The notes under the pieces: generated by a model
What the model was told of the DNA's origin: nothing
What the model saw: only the letters and a program-made list of their open reading frames with translations
The model's database searches: none
In this document: piece by piece, positions 54,294-64,000 of the stretch
How the letters are laid out: the number at the start of each line of letters is the position of its first letter
Numbering within the stretch: position 1 is the first letter of the stretch
Assembly (NCBI GenBank): GCA_030144725.1
Contig: JASKMD010000016.1
Coordinates: forward strand, 1,477,753-1,541,752
Source: Haematococcus lacustris
Lineage: Eukaryota; Chlorophyta; Chlorophyceae; Chlamydomonadales; Haematococcaceae
Length of the DNA stretch: 64,000 nucleotides
Reading direction: 5' to 3'
Position numbers and translations under genes: made by a program

Positions 54294-56301
54294 TCATGCC
54301 CAGGGTGGCCAGCAGCTGGTCCAGGAGTCCATGCGGCCTGACGCCATGAAGAGTGATGAGGTGGCTCGCTTGAGTGAGATATGATTTGGTGCGGCAGCAC
54401 CAGGGAGTGAAGGGCCGGCGGGAGCGCCGCCATTGGCTCTAGGAGTGGTGGCTGTGCCGGGGCCAGGGCTGGCAGTTCGGTGGGTTAGGGTGCTGGTGGT
54501 TGTGGCGGTCAGGGGCAAGGGGCCAGTTGCGTAGTCAAGCTGCCTGCCCATGCCAGCGCTCTGGCCTTGAGCTGCCTGGTCGCAGGCCCTGGAGAACGGG
54601 GGCATGCTGGGTGGACACCCTTGGGACAAGGTGGCACAAGTGTGATGGTGGGTGTGGGTGTGACCTAGGTGGCCAGCTGGCAGCACAGTTGAGCCAGTAC
54701 CCAGCCCAGCGCCAGCAGCTGCAGAGCTACCCTCAGCCCCCACCCCACTCTCACCAGCATCAGGGAGCTGGCCAGGTAGGTGGTGGTGGACTCCCCCTGC
54801 CCCTCCCCCTGCTCCTTGCTGGGCCCCTCCTCCTCTTCCTCCCCTGCCCCCCACCCCAGCCCCTTCCCTCCCTCCCCCTGCTCCCTCTTCTTTTGCAGCA
54901 GCAGGTGGGAGGCCCACAAAACCACAAACATTGGCCGACACATTATGAAGGAGGAGGAGACTGTGTGCCCGTGCCAAGCTCGCATCATCCCCACCTGCTG
55001 CTGCTGTGTCTGACGCTGCATTGCCCACCACTGCCTCCCCCCCAGCCCCGCCTAGTGCCTCCCTGGGCGCCATCCCTCCTCCTCCCCCTCGATGCTCTGA
55101 GGGCCACAGCCCTGGCCCCCTCCCCTGCGCTGCTGACCCTGGCCCCTGCCCCAGGCCCAGCTGCCTGCCTGCTGTTGGGGGGGTGGGTGGCAGTTGGGGT
55201 GGTTGGGAGGCTGCGCTGTTGGAGCTGAGGGAGGTGAGGGAGAAGGTGCTGTGCAGGGCGGCTGGGAGAGGACCAGCCTGCCCCCCGCGCCCTGCATCCT
55301 TTGGAGGGGGTGGCAGCATGCTTGGGCGGCCAAAGCGCACAGACCCAGCACCAGGCAGGGGCTGGTGAGGAGGGGGGACTGGCAGCACCGCGCAGGCGGT
55401 GGGGCTGAAGGGGGGAGAGGGGCTGAGATGGTGCGGCCTGCTCAAGGCTGGCCTGCCGCTGTGTGTCACAGGCAGGGAGGATGACTCTGGAGGGACCTCC
55501 ATGAGTGAGGGGTGTGAGAGCGTTGTGGGGGTGGCTGACCGCTTGTACCCCAGTGAGGCCCCAGCTGCTCTTGCTGCTGACCCGCCTCCTGCCGGGGAGG
55601 TGTGGGGCGCATGGCCTGGCATTGGGAGGGGGAGAGGCAGGGCGGCACAAGGGAGGAGAAGGCTGCTGGAGGGGGGGTGGGCCTGCAGGCGCGCCACCAA
55701 CTCGTCCACTTCCAGCTCGCCTGCCTCAATGGCGGAGATGACGTCAGCGGCGGTGTTGAGGCCAGGCAGCAGCAGGCCAGCGAGGCGCATGCTGGCGTCC
55801 TGCCCGTCAGGGCCACAAGGCTCTGCCCACTGCTTGAGGATGACGTTCTGGAGCAGGGAATGGGCATGACAGCCAGTGGGGGGAGGGGGAGGGGGAGGGG
55901 GAGGGGGAGGGGGAGGGGGAGGGGGAGGGGGAGGGGGAGGGGGAGGGGGAGGGGGAGGGGGAGGGGGAGGGGGAGGGGGAGGGGGAGGGGGAGGGGGAGG
56001 GGGAGGGGGAGGGGGAGGGGGAGGGGGAGGGGGAGGGGGAGGGGGAGGGGGAGGGGGAGGGGGAGGGGGAGGGGGAGGGGGAGGGGGAGGGGGAGGGGGA
56101 GGGGGAGGGGGAGGGGGAGGGGGAGGGGGAGGGGGAGGGCTGCACTGACCTTCAGTGCCTCTCTCATCTGCACCTCAGCAGCAAACTTGGCTTGCAGAGC
56201 AGCCAGCTGTGCCCGCAGGTCGGCGTTTGCCTAGACATGACATGAGGCAGGGCAAGAAAGAGCAATGCATAAGGTAAACTGCTAGGAAGGAGTACACAGC
56301 A

Positions 56302-56387
<86 letters not shown>

Positions 56388-56388
56388 C

Positions 56389-56423
<35 letters not shown>

Positions 56424-59400
56424 TTCCCCCACCTCTTCTAGCTGACTACGTCTTGCTTCAGTCTCCTGCATGCATGCAATCTTCTTGGCTCGGCACTTTC
56501 GTGCAGCCAGCCTGTTCTTCTCCCTCCTGCACGGGGCCAGCAAGAGTCAGGCAGGCTGATTCATGCAGCAACATACCCCTGGCATGAGCCACTGCAGCTG
56601 CTGCCGCAGCTGGCAATGTGACGGCGTTGCACACACAGCCTACGTTGCTGCCCCCCTCCACCCTCGACACTACCAACACTGCCAATGACACAGATGAACG
56701 CAGGTTGCAATGTGTGAGCAAGTCAGCGGCAGGAGAGGGGGCAGGCCTACATGCACGGTTCTGCTAACCAGGTTATTCTGAACATGGAAGTGGTGCTGAC
56801 TAGAGTGATGCAGAACCAAGTGATGCAGATCAGAGTGATGCAGGTTTGAGTGACCTGGAGTGTGATGCATGAGATGCCAGAAAGTTTGCTCATGCACCCT
56901 GCGGCACGGATCAGCATGCCACAACCCCCAACAAGCCACAGTGGCAGCAGGCAGGCAGGGTTTCAGGGATGGTTTGCCTGTGCCCACAGTGTGGTGTCAT
57001 ACCCCAAGCAAGCCTGTGCCCAACCAACCTACCTACCTGCCTGCCTGCACCCCTCAGCCCCTGGCCTTGCCCCCGCCCACTCCAAGGGCGTTGCTGCTGG
57101 GCCTACCTGATGCGGGCCATGGCATCATCCCGCTGGTCAGGCGGCAGGTGGGCTGTCAGGTCCCGGGCCGTGGGGGGCAGGGGCTGCTTGCCGTCTTTGG
57201 CGGGCTGAGGCGCCAGCACCATGTGGGGCGGCAGAGGCACCCCTGCGCAGGCAGTGCAGGGCAGCAGGCTGGACACTGGCAGGCAGCATTGTGGGTGCTG
57301 CAGCAATGCTGGCAGGGTATGGCTGGGCTGCAATCGGCGCATGGCGACACTGAGGGTGGTGGTGATGGTGGAGGAGCCAGCACACGGGCTGCTGCTCTGC
57401 ACCCAGTCAGCAGCAGTCGCCACCAACACGGCAGGCAGCTGCAAGAGAGTGAGGCGGCCAATGAGGCTGCGCCCTGTGACGTCATGGCGTGCGTCACTCA
57501 GCGAGCTGGCAAGGCTGCCAGCATCAGCTGGGTGGTCAGGGAGGGGCTCACTGCACCCTGACAGGACACTCTGGCAGGGGCCAGTCACCTACAGCCGCTG
57601 TGACATCCAGGTCGCTGCTGCTGGTGCCTGGATCTGACCTAGCTGGGCAGCTGAGCACATCATGCATGGCAGCATGCAAGCACAACAGCAGTCAGTGGCT
57701 GGGGCCATGCAAGACATCGCCCATAAGTTGCATGGGACACATACTTCTCACACATGGGTGGAAGAGTGGCATCTCACTCAGCAACACCACCCACCAGCGG
57801 CTTTCATGATCTTCACGTTTTCGCGCCATATCGCCATCTCGTCCATGTCCTCATCTTCTTGCAGCAGGTCCTCACTCTCATCCACTGGCTCACCCTGGGT
57901 CACACCTCCCTGGGAGCCTGGGTCACACTTCACTTCCACAGCCGCGCCAGAGAACGCTGCCCCAGACCGAGTCCCCCCAGATGCTTTGCCTGGCGGGCTG
58001 GAGCGGGGCACAGGCAGACTCGCCCCTGCAGGGATGGAGGCTGCAGGCTGGTTCTTGAGAAACTGGCCACCGCTTTTCAGCATGGCCTCTGCAGGGTTTG
58101 AACCTGTGTCTGACTGCCGCCCACGCTTCCTCGTGTTCATCCCTGCCGCTGCCCCTGCCCATGCCACCCCCCCGCTCCCTGTGACACCACCACTGCCGGC
58201 CAGCCCTGGGGGGTCCACCATGGGCTGCCCAGGCCCCCCCGCTGGCCCTGACCCCCAGCCTGGGAGGAGGGGGAACGGCTGATTGAAGAACCCAGACATC
58301 AGACCCTGGCCTGCAGGGGCCCCCTGATGCATTGAGGTGAAGTGCAGCGGGCCAGAGGCAGGGGGGGGCAGCTCCACCCCAGCCAGCCCCAGAGGCCCCC
58401 CCTGATGCCAGCTGAGAGGTGGGACCCCCAGCTGGCCTTGGGCTGCCAAGCCTGGCAGGGCCATGTTGCCTGGCAGCCCCACCAGCTCCTGATTAGGCAA
58501 GCCCATCAGCAGCCCCTTGCCGGCCCCTGGCCCTGCCTCCAGCCCTGCCCCTGCCCCCCCCCTCATGGCTGCCAGCCGCTGGTCCAGCCGCAGAGTGTCT
58601 TCAGGGGGCAGGGGGGGGCCGAGCAGCAGCAGGGGGGGAGGGGGACCCAGGGCGAGGGTGGGTGGCCCAGGGCCAGGAGGGGCGGTGGGGTCACAGCCAC
58701 TGGAGGGGGGAGGTCAGAGCCACAACCTCTGCAGCCAGGGCTAGAGAGTCAGCCCTGGACAGGGCCAGGCAGGAGGAGGCTCGCCGCGCAAACGATAGCA
58801 GGTCCGGGCGCTGGGCTGGGCTGCAGTGCCGTGTGGCCACCCCCTCCCGCCCCCCCACCACAGGCGAGGGGGACAGGCTGCGCACGGTGGCTGAGTTGGT
58901 GGGGTGGGGCGGGGCGGCAGGCGGGTGGGCATGGCTGCTGGTGGCTGGGGTGGCCGAGGCAGGTGCATCAGCAGCAGGGCTGGATGAGACTGGGCCGGGG
59001 GGCGCTGTGGTGTCAGCAGCTGGGCCGTCCAGCAGAGGGCAGGGCCCAGGCCGCTCAGGGGGGTGGGGGCCCTCCTCCCCCCTGATCAGCGCCCCCCCAG
59101 CCCCCCCTGCCATGCTCCAGGACTCAGCCCCAGGCTTGGGCCCTTCCAGGCTCATGTCTGGCAGCAGGAAGGACAGCTGCAGGCTGGGGTGGGGCAGGGA
59201 GGCCTGCAGCTGCAGCAGGCAGCTCACCCCCTCCTCCTCCTCTGCCCCAGTCCCAGCAGCCCGCGCCACGGTGGCATTGCCGGCACCACCTGCACCTGCC
59301 TTGCCAGCCGCCCTCAGCCCCTCTGCCCCAGCTGCATGCCGTCCTGTGCCAGGGCGTGTGGGCCGGACCAGACACCACCCCTGGCTCGCCCCCAGCTGCC

Positions 59401-60508
59401 TGGTCAGCCTCTGCAGCAGCAGGGTAGGGGGGGGCCCGGGTGGGCAGGTGAGTCGAGGCGCCAGCCCCGACACCAACACCCTGGCCACTTCTGCTGTCAG
59501 TGGGGTTTGAACCCCGGTCGTGCCCCTTGACCTGACCTTCCCTCCAAGACCCCTGGCTGGCTCCCTCTTCTTGGGCCCCCGCCCTGGCTCTGGCCCTCGC
59601 CCTGGGCCCCCATGGGCATGGTGGCTGCTGCTGTGTTGGCAGCCCAGGCGGCAGAGGCCACACCACTGCTTGTGTCCCCTGCAGCAGCTGATGGACCACA
59701 GCCTGGCCCTGGGGCAGCCTCTGGCAGCTGCAGCTGGCTTAGGGGGCTGAAGGGGGAAGGGCCAGGTTGAGGCGGTGAGCGTGGCCCTAGCCGCTGCCCT
59801 GACGCCTGGCTCGCAAAGCGGCTGATGGCTGGGCGGGTGTGGGTGTAGGGGGCAGCAGGGTGCCGCAGAGGCTGGGTGCGGGCAGGGGGCGCGCCCAGGA
59901 AGCCCTTGTCTGGCCTGACCGCCTGCTGCAGCAACTGCTGGCTGCAGTGGCAGCGGCTGGGGATGGGCAGGCTGCCCAGCTTGCATCACTGCAGTGGGAG
60001 CTTGCGCTGGCTGCTGGCTGCTGGGGATGTGGGGCGGCAATGGCGCAAACCTTGCTTCCTGCTGCTGCTGCTGCTGTTGATGCCGTTGCTGCTGCTGCGC
60101 AACGTACTCTGACAAGGGCAGCTCCTGGTAGGGGTGAGCTGTGGGGTGCTGTTTGTGGTGTGCTGCAGCTGCCAGCATGTCGTCCAGGTTGATGCTGATG
60201 CTGGGCAGCAGCTGCAGGGATGGCGCTAGGCCCAGGGAACAGCCCCGGCTGCCACCACAGCCAGCCAGGTTGCTGACGCTACAGCTGTCAGGCCCAAAGC
60301 CTGGGAGCCCGGCAGCTCCCCAGCTGCTGGCCCCTCTTTGACCTGAGGAGCTGGCTGCTGCATGCTCAGTTTGCCCAGACGCGCCTGGGGCCCTCGAATG
60401 GGGCACGGAGGCCAAGGTAGCTGATAGCCGGGCAGGGCTGCGGCTGTCCACGTGAGCTGTGGGGCCAAGTGGAGGACCCTGCAGCGAGCGGTTATGCATG
60501 TCATCCAA
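54294..60508 (-). CDS. bZIP transcription factor
   Basis: The 3' half of the model is firm. Minus-strand exons end at 57795, then 57242-57107, 56526-56433, 56230-56150 and 55847-54294, with all phases matching. Exon 56526-56433 gives a bZIP basic region EKNRLAARKCRAKK (N..AA..CR signature). It continues into RSQLEEANADLRAQLAAL with leucines at heptad spacing in the next exon, so the protein should bind DNA as a dimer in the nucleus. Upstream of the basic region is an acidic stretch (DESEDLLQEDEDMDEMAIW); downstream is a long Pro/Ser/Gly-rich tail. The 5' half is uncertain: a 605-codon frame (60508-58691) with Gln-rich and LDDMLAAA-like segments probably holds the first exon(s), then a frame shift near 58690 must be bridged by an intron I could not place. 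Target genes are unknown. Confidence 0.7.
55877..56139. repeat. (GGGGGA)n microsatellite, bZIP intron
   Basis: About 44 perfect hexamers fill nearly the whole intron between the zipper exon (56230-56150) and the last exon. On the sense strand it is TCCCCC. Confidence 0.97.
56302..56424. repeat. (GGCA)n microsatellite, bZIP intron
   Basis: About 30 GGCA tetramers lie in the intron splitting basic region and zipper. One missing base near 56389 breaks the array. Confidence 0.95.
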
Positions 60509-61255
60509 CCTCGGCGGCTGCTTTTACATTCAGCCCGACTGCGTTACGAGGAGCGATCAGACTTGGCGCAAACGACGCTGTAAGTGTGAGCTGCCTGCGT
60601 TGCGTCACCGCCGAACCAAGGCAACGAAGCAGATGTGCGGGGTTGCAAGCCTGGCTACGGATGAAAGCAGCCTATGTATTAGAAGTAGAAGTGCGCCTGT
60701 CAGACTAACCTCGTTAGTGTGACATCTTGTTGTCTCTAGTCTGCCTGTAAGCCATACTCGGGACCTTTGTCTGGTCCGTGCTGCGCTGTACGCTGACAGG
60801 CTTGGGCTATAGTCTGTAACCATAGTCTGATCCTGTTGTGCGCAGTATGCTTGCAGGTCATGGGCCCACCTAGCACAAGCAGCTAGTTCGGGATGCAGTC
60901 GCACCAGTGTCGGCAGTTTGATGCCGTGTTTCCGCGCAGCTCGCGCAGAGGCTCGCATCCAGCATGCAGCCAAATACAGCCGGGCCGGCTTTCCATCTGC
61001 TAAAGAACCAGTTTGGGCCCCAGGACCTCGTTCTCAGGTCAGACATCTGCAGTGAGTACTACAACAGCACCATGCGAAACTAAGCAGGACCCTAGCAGCA
61101 CTCAGCGCCCAACGGTCGGAAAGCATGTAACGCCTAACCCTCAGCTCTAATGTGGTGCTACTAGAGCTGGGTGCAATTACATGCCCAGCATCCCCACCTT
61201 AATGCTGCCTGCACTTGCCACCTTGTTCTAACAGGCTTAAGCAGCAACAACAGCT
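60509..61255. other. Upstream of the bZIP gene; no gene seen
   Basis: Moderate-GC sequence with a 122-codon minus-strand frame (60973-60605) lacking recognisable motifs. Probably includes the bZIP promoter. Ends in the AGCT duplication of the next element. Confidence 0.45.
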
Positions 61256-63096
61256 GGTCACCCCCGCCATTGGCCCCGCAATTCACTTTTTGGCACCGTC
61301 TTTGATCCGCTGCATGTAATTCTTCTACCATTGGGCTCTACATCTCACAACGGTGTCGCTAGCAGGTTAGGCCCTCTTTTGTCGATTGTACTGCACTGTC
61401 TCGACGACATGATTAGCTTCGCAATGCCATTCTCTATCTGTTTATATGCGTGTCGCAACAGGAGAGATGAATTGGTGGCCGGAGGCATTTCCGCGCCGAG
61501 CAGCCTTTGCTGCCATCGGACTGGCAAGTCGCGATTACTTCCCAGGCAAGCACGGGGTGCTGTTTCTTAGTGCGTTTTGCATACAATGTCAACACATGCA
61601 ACCAAATCTGCTGACCTCCACAGGTGCTTGGCAGTTGTGAGGATCAGCATCAAACCCACAGCAGCCCAAGGGTCTTCCAAGCAGGAGTGCAGCAAGGGGA
61701 TCAGCTCTTGAAAACAGTGAGCAAGAGGTGAGTAAGGTTGTAATTTACCTCACCTTGTCTAGGTCAGTTTGATGTTCACGCGCACACTTGCGCAACGCAT
61801 GACAGGCATGAACAGCTGAGGGTAACACACAACTGTCATGAGCCTTAGTTTCGAACTATTTCTACTTTTTTCCAACCATGTTTTGTGGTGTGTGCCCCAA
61901 GACCTTGTCTTTGTGATTGTGTGTGCAGGATGCCAATAAATCACCCCCATCTCCATCACCGAGCAAGGCAGCAGCGGCGTAGAGCAGCAGCCAACAAGGA
62001 GGTAGCAAGGAGTCAGCAAGGCATGACATGGAGCTGGACGTTGTTGTTGTTTGTGTTGTGTTGTGTGTTGTTGTGTTGTGTCACCTTGTTGTTAGGGTAC
62101 CCCCCCCCCTCCCCCCTAAAATCTAGCCCACCCCAGCCCACCCCAGCCCAGCCCAGCCTAGCCTAGCCTAGCCCAGCCCACCCCAGCCCAGCCCACCCCA
62201 GCCCAGCCTAGCCTAGCCCAGCCCACCCCAGCCCAGCCTAGCTTAGCCCGCCCAGCCCAGCCCAGCCCAGCCCGCCCAGCCTAGCCTGGTACCATGGGGC
62301 ATAGGCAGCAAGGCAAAGTGCTTAGCAGTCCCGTGGTGAGTGTTAGCTATAGCAAGGAGGTGCGACCAGTCCTTGCTTGTTGTGCACATAGCATAGGTGG
62401 TGTGTGAGGCATGAGTCATTGTGTTGTGGTGTGTTGTTGAGGTGGTGGTGTTGATGTGTACGAGTGGAGGTGTTGTGGTGTGGTGTTGCCACCTTTTTAC
62501 ATCAATGCATGTGCTTGGCATCAGCGATACATGTCTTTTGTAGTGGTGTTGCAAGGCGTTTGAGCATCGATACATGTATTTCTGTAATGATTTTGCGTGA
62601 CATGTGCCTGCTGAAGTTGAGGAAGAGGGTTGAGGCACCACGGCACATGTAACACTGAAAGCCAGAGCCATCCCGAGCCATCCCGACAACATATCGCCAA
62701 GTGATGATGTGGCGCTGTCATAAGGCAGCTTACATTTGCATAGAGTCATGCCGCAACGTCAGTGAGGTAAGGGGTGCCAGCTGGCTGACTTGTGCGCATA
62801 TTCACCAATTATATGCTCCATGCACTGACATGCAAGCAGGCGTACTGCACTTGTGCCGTTGGCTTACGGCGTGCGTAGAAGGATTGGCAGCCTCGCCTTA
62901 TGATGTGCGTGAGTCTTTTAGAGGCGGAAAGCACAGGTCAGGTTTGGGCGGGCGCCGATCTGAGCTAGTGTTTTGCGGACTGCTGGGTGCCGCATACACC
63001 TGTTACACCCGTCTGCGTCAAAACTTTGTCGCGAGCTTCACTGAGATTCGCGCCCCAGACCGTCTCACATTTGCGGGGCCAATGGCGGGGGAGACC
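61256..63096. mobile_element. 1841-bp TIR element related by termini to 46028-51961
   Basis: Left end GGTCACCCCCGCCATTGGCC, and right end reverse-complemented GGTCTCCCCCGCCATTGGCC; both continue CCGCAA. AGCT stands on both sides (61252-61255, 63097-63100), a 4-bp duplication. No recombinase or other transposase frame was found. A dispersed repeat (62120-62600) is nested inside. It looks like a non-autonomous relative of the recombinase-bearing element. Confidence 0.75.
62120..62600 (-). repeat. Dispersed repeat with AGCCC/AGCCT tail, copy 2
   Basis: Reverse complement of 43503-43830 at about 75-80% by eye. Begins with a long array of CAGCC/TAGCC pentamers on the plus strand. Nested in the TIR element 61256-63096. 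Confidence 0.75.
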
Positions 63097-63344
63097 AGCT
63101 GCTGCTACTGCCTAGCAGCCCCACAGAGAGTGGCGGACCCCCAAAGGTTTTGACCTAACACCGAAGGTTTGGGCAAGGTTTCACGCTAGGTTTAATGCCT
63201 ACGTTTTGGGATCAAATTGGCATTGTGACCTGCAACAAACCTGTATCAGCTCTCTACAAACCTAAGCCGGGAGACCCCAGACTTGAGCTGCTGTAGGTAC
63301 CGACCCAACTGTCCAGTTTCAGTTTGGAGCCAACCTGGCCAACC

Positions 63345-63590
63345 CAACAAACGTAGCCAACCTAGCCAACCTAGCCAACCTAGCCAACCTAACCAACCTA
63401 GCCAACCTGGCCAACCTAGCCGACCTAGCCAACCTAGCCAACCTAGCCAACCTGGCCAACCTAGCCGACCTAGCCAACCTGGCCAACCTAGTCAACCTAG
63501 CCGACCTAGCCAACCTAGCCAACCTAGCCAACCTGGCCAACCTAGCCGACCTTGCCAACCTGATCTACCTAGTCAACATCACTCAGGCAA
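63345..63590. repeat. 9-bp tandem repeat (CCAACCTAG)n
   Basis: About 25 copies of CCAACCTAG with CCGACCTAG and CCAACCTGG variants. The Gln/Pro/Ser-rich frame through it is a repeat artefact. Confidence 0.92.
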
Positions 63591-63865
63591 ATCAATATAA
63601 TAAAAATCGCGTTTTTCGAATCACGGCCCGAGATTTGGAAAATAGCCCTAACCCCGTGATTTTAAGAATGAGGTTTGAGTTGGTGAGATATCGCTGCGGT
63701 GTTGTATTGTACCACTCGGTGTGGTGTAGTATAGCACGATGGGAGGTAATGCAGTAGTGCATTAGAGATAGGTGCAGTACTGCATCTTGAGAAGCAAATG
63801 AGCGTAAAGGGCCAGCAATTTCCAGACCATGAAAACACCAATGCATTTCTTACATAACTACTTTA

Positions 63866-64000
63866 TTACATCATATTGGTACTAGCAGGAGCAGCAGCAG
63901 GAGCTGCAGCAGCAACAGCAGCAGGGGCAGCAGCGGCAGCAGCAGCAGGGGCAGCAGCAGCACCAGAAGGGGCAGCAACAGCAGTAGCAGCAGCAGGGGC
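63866..64000 (-). CDS. Possible C-terminal end of an Ala/Pro-rich protein, partial
   Basis: The minus strand reads a stop-free Ala/Pro-rich frame from the window edge to ...PASTNMM then TAA (63868-63866), and TGTAA follows at 63854-63850. The stop plus an adjacent poly(A)-like signal suggest a gene end, but GCAGCAGG simple sequence alone could give this frame. Nothing identifies a function. Confidence 0.25.
   Translation of the reverse strand, partial: APAAATAVAAPSGAAAAPAAAAAAAPAAVAAAAPAAAPASTNMM

Noticed and set aside
55876..56148. Poly-glycine protein
   Set aside because: A (GGGGGA)n microsatellite in a bZIP intron.

Overview
The window is nuclear DNA of a green alga, most likely a chlamydomonadalean. 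It is GC-rich and its genes are broken into many short exons. Introns have GTGAG/GTGCG donors and GCAG acceptors, and TGTAA poly(A) signals follow two of the genes. C/G-rich hexamer microsatellites and minisatellites are everywhere. The recognisable genes are a ciliary protein (CFAP57/FAP57), a TLC-type nucleotide-transporter-like membrane protein, the mitochondrial Rho GTPase Miro and a bZIP factor. Interstitial TTAGGG tracts hint at lineages such as Haematococcus or Dunaliella rather than Chlamydomonas reinhardtii (TTTTAGGG), but that is only an inference.

Layout. 1-11946 (+): the C-terminal 980 codons of CFAP57 in 18 exons. Its 3' end converges, with a gap of only tens of bases, on 12742-21336 (-), a complete 14-exon gene for a 12-helix TLC/MFS nucleotide-transporter-like protein. 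21.3-27.3 kb is a repeat-rich interval: a MITE whose empty site is preserved in a second inverted copy of the same repeat, a 2.3-kb minisatellite and a Fanzor/TnpB-like remnant. 27277-37000 (-): a complete 15-exon Miro gene whose last codons lie inside that second repeat copy. 37.6-41.3 kb: a palindromic Harbinger-like element (TTA duplication) next to a 2.7-kb LTR element with equal, apparently identical 402-bp LTRs and a 5-bp duplication but no gag/pol. 41.3-46.0 kb: mostly noncoding, with 107-bp tandem repeats built around an 18-bp palindrome.

46028-51961 is the most interesting object. It is a 5.9-kb transposon bounded by inverted GGTCACCCCCGCCATTGGC termini and a 4-bp AAAT duplication. 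It carries a six-exon tyrosine-recombinase gene of Crypton type (R, K, HxxR and Y all visible, plus a GCR1_C-like segment) and is framed internally by two perfect 186-bp direct repeats. A second element with the same termini and its own 4-bp duplication (AGCT), but no recombinase, lies at 61256-63096. Between them are a hAT-type MITE, another Fanzor-like pseudogene and a bZIP transcription-factor gene (54294-60508, -). The window closes with 9-bp tandem repeats and a possible Ala/Pro-rich C-terminus on the minus strand.

The four host genes are functionally unrelated neighbours (cilium, transport, mitochondrion, transcription). Exon joins were worked out by hand: for CFAP57, the transporter, Miro, the recombinase and the 3' half of the bZIP gene every join keeps the reading frame. 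The 5' half of the bZIP gene is uncertain.
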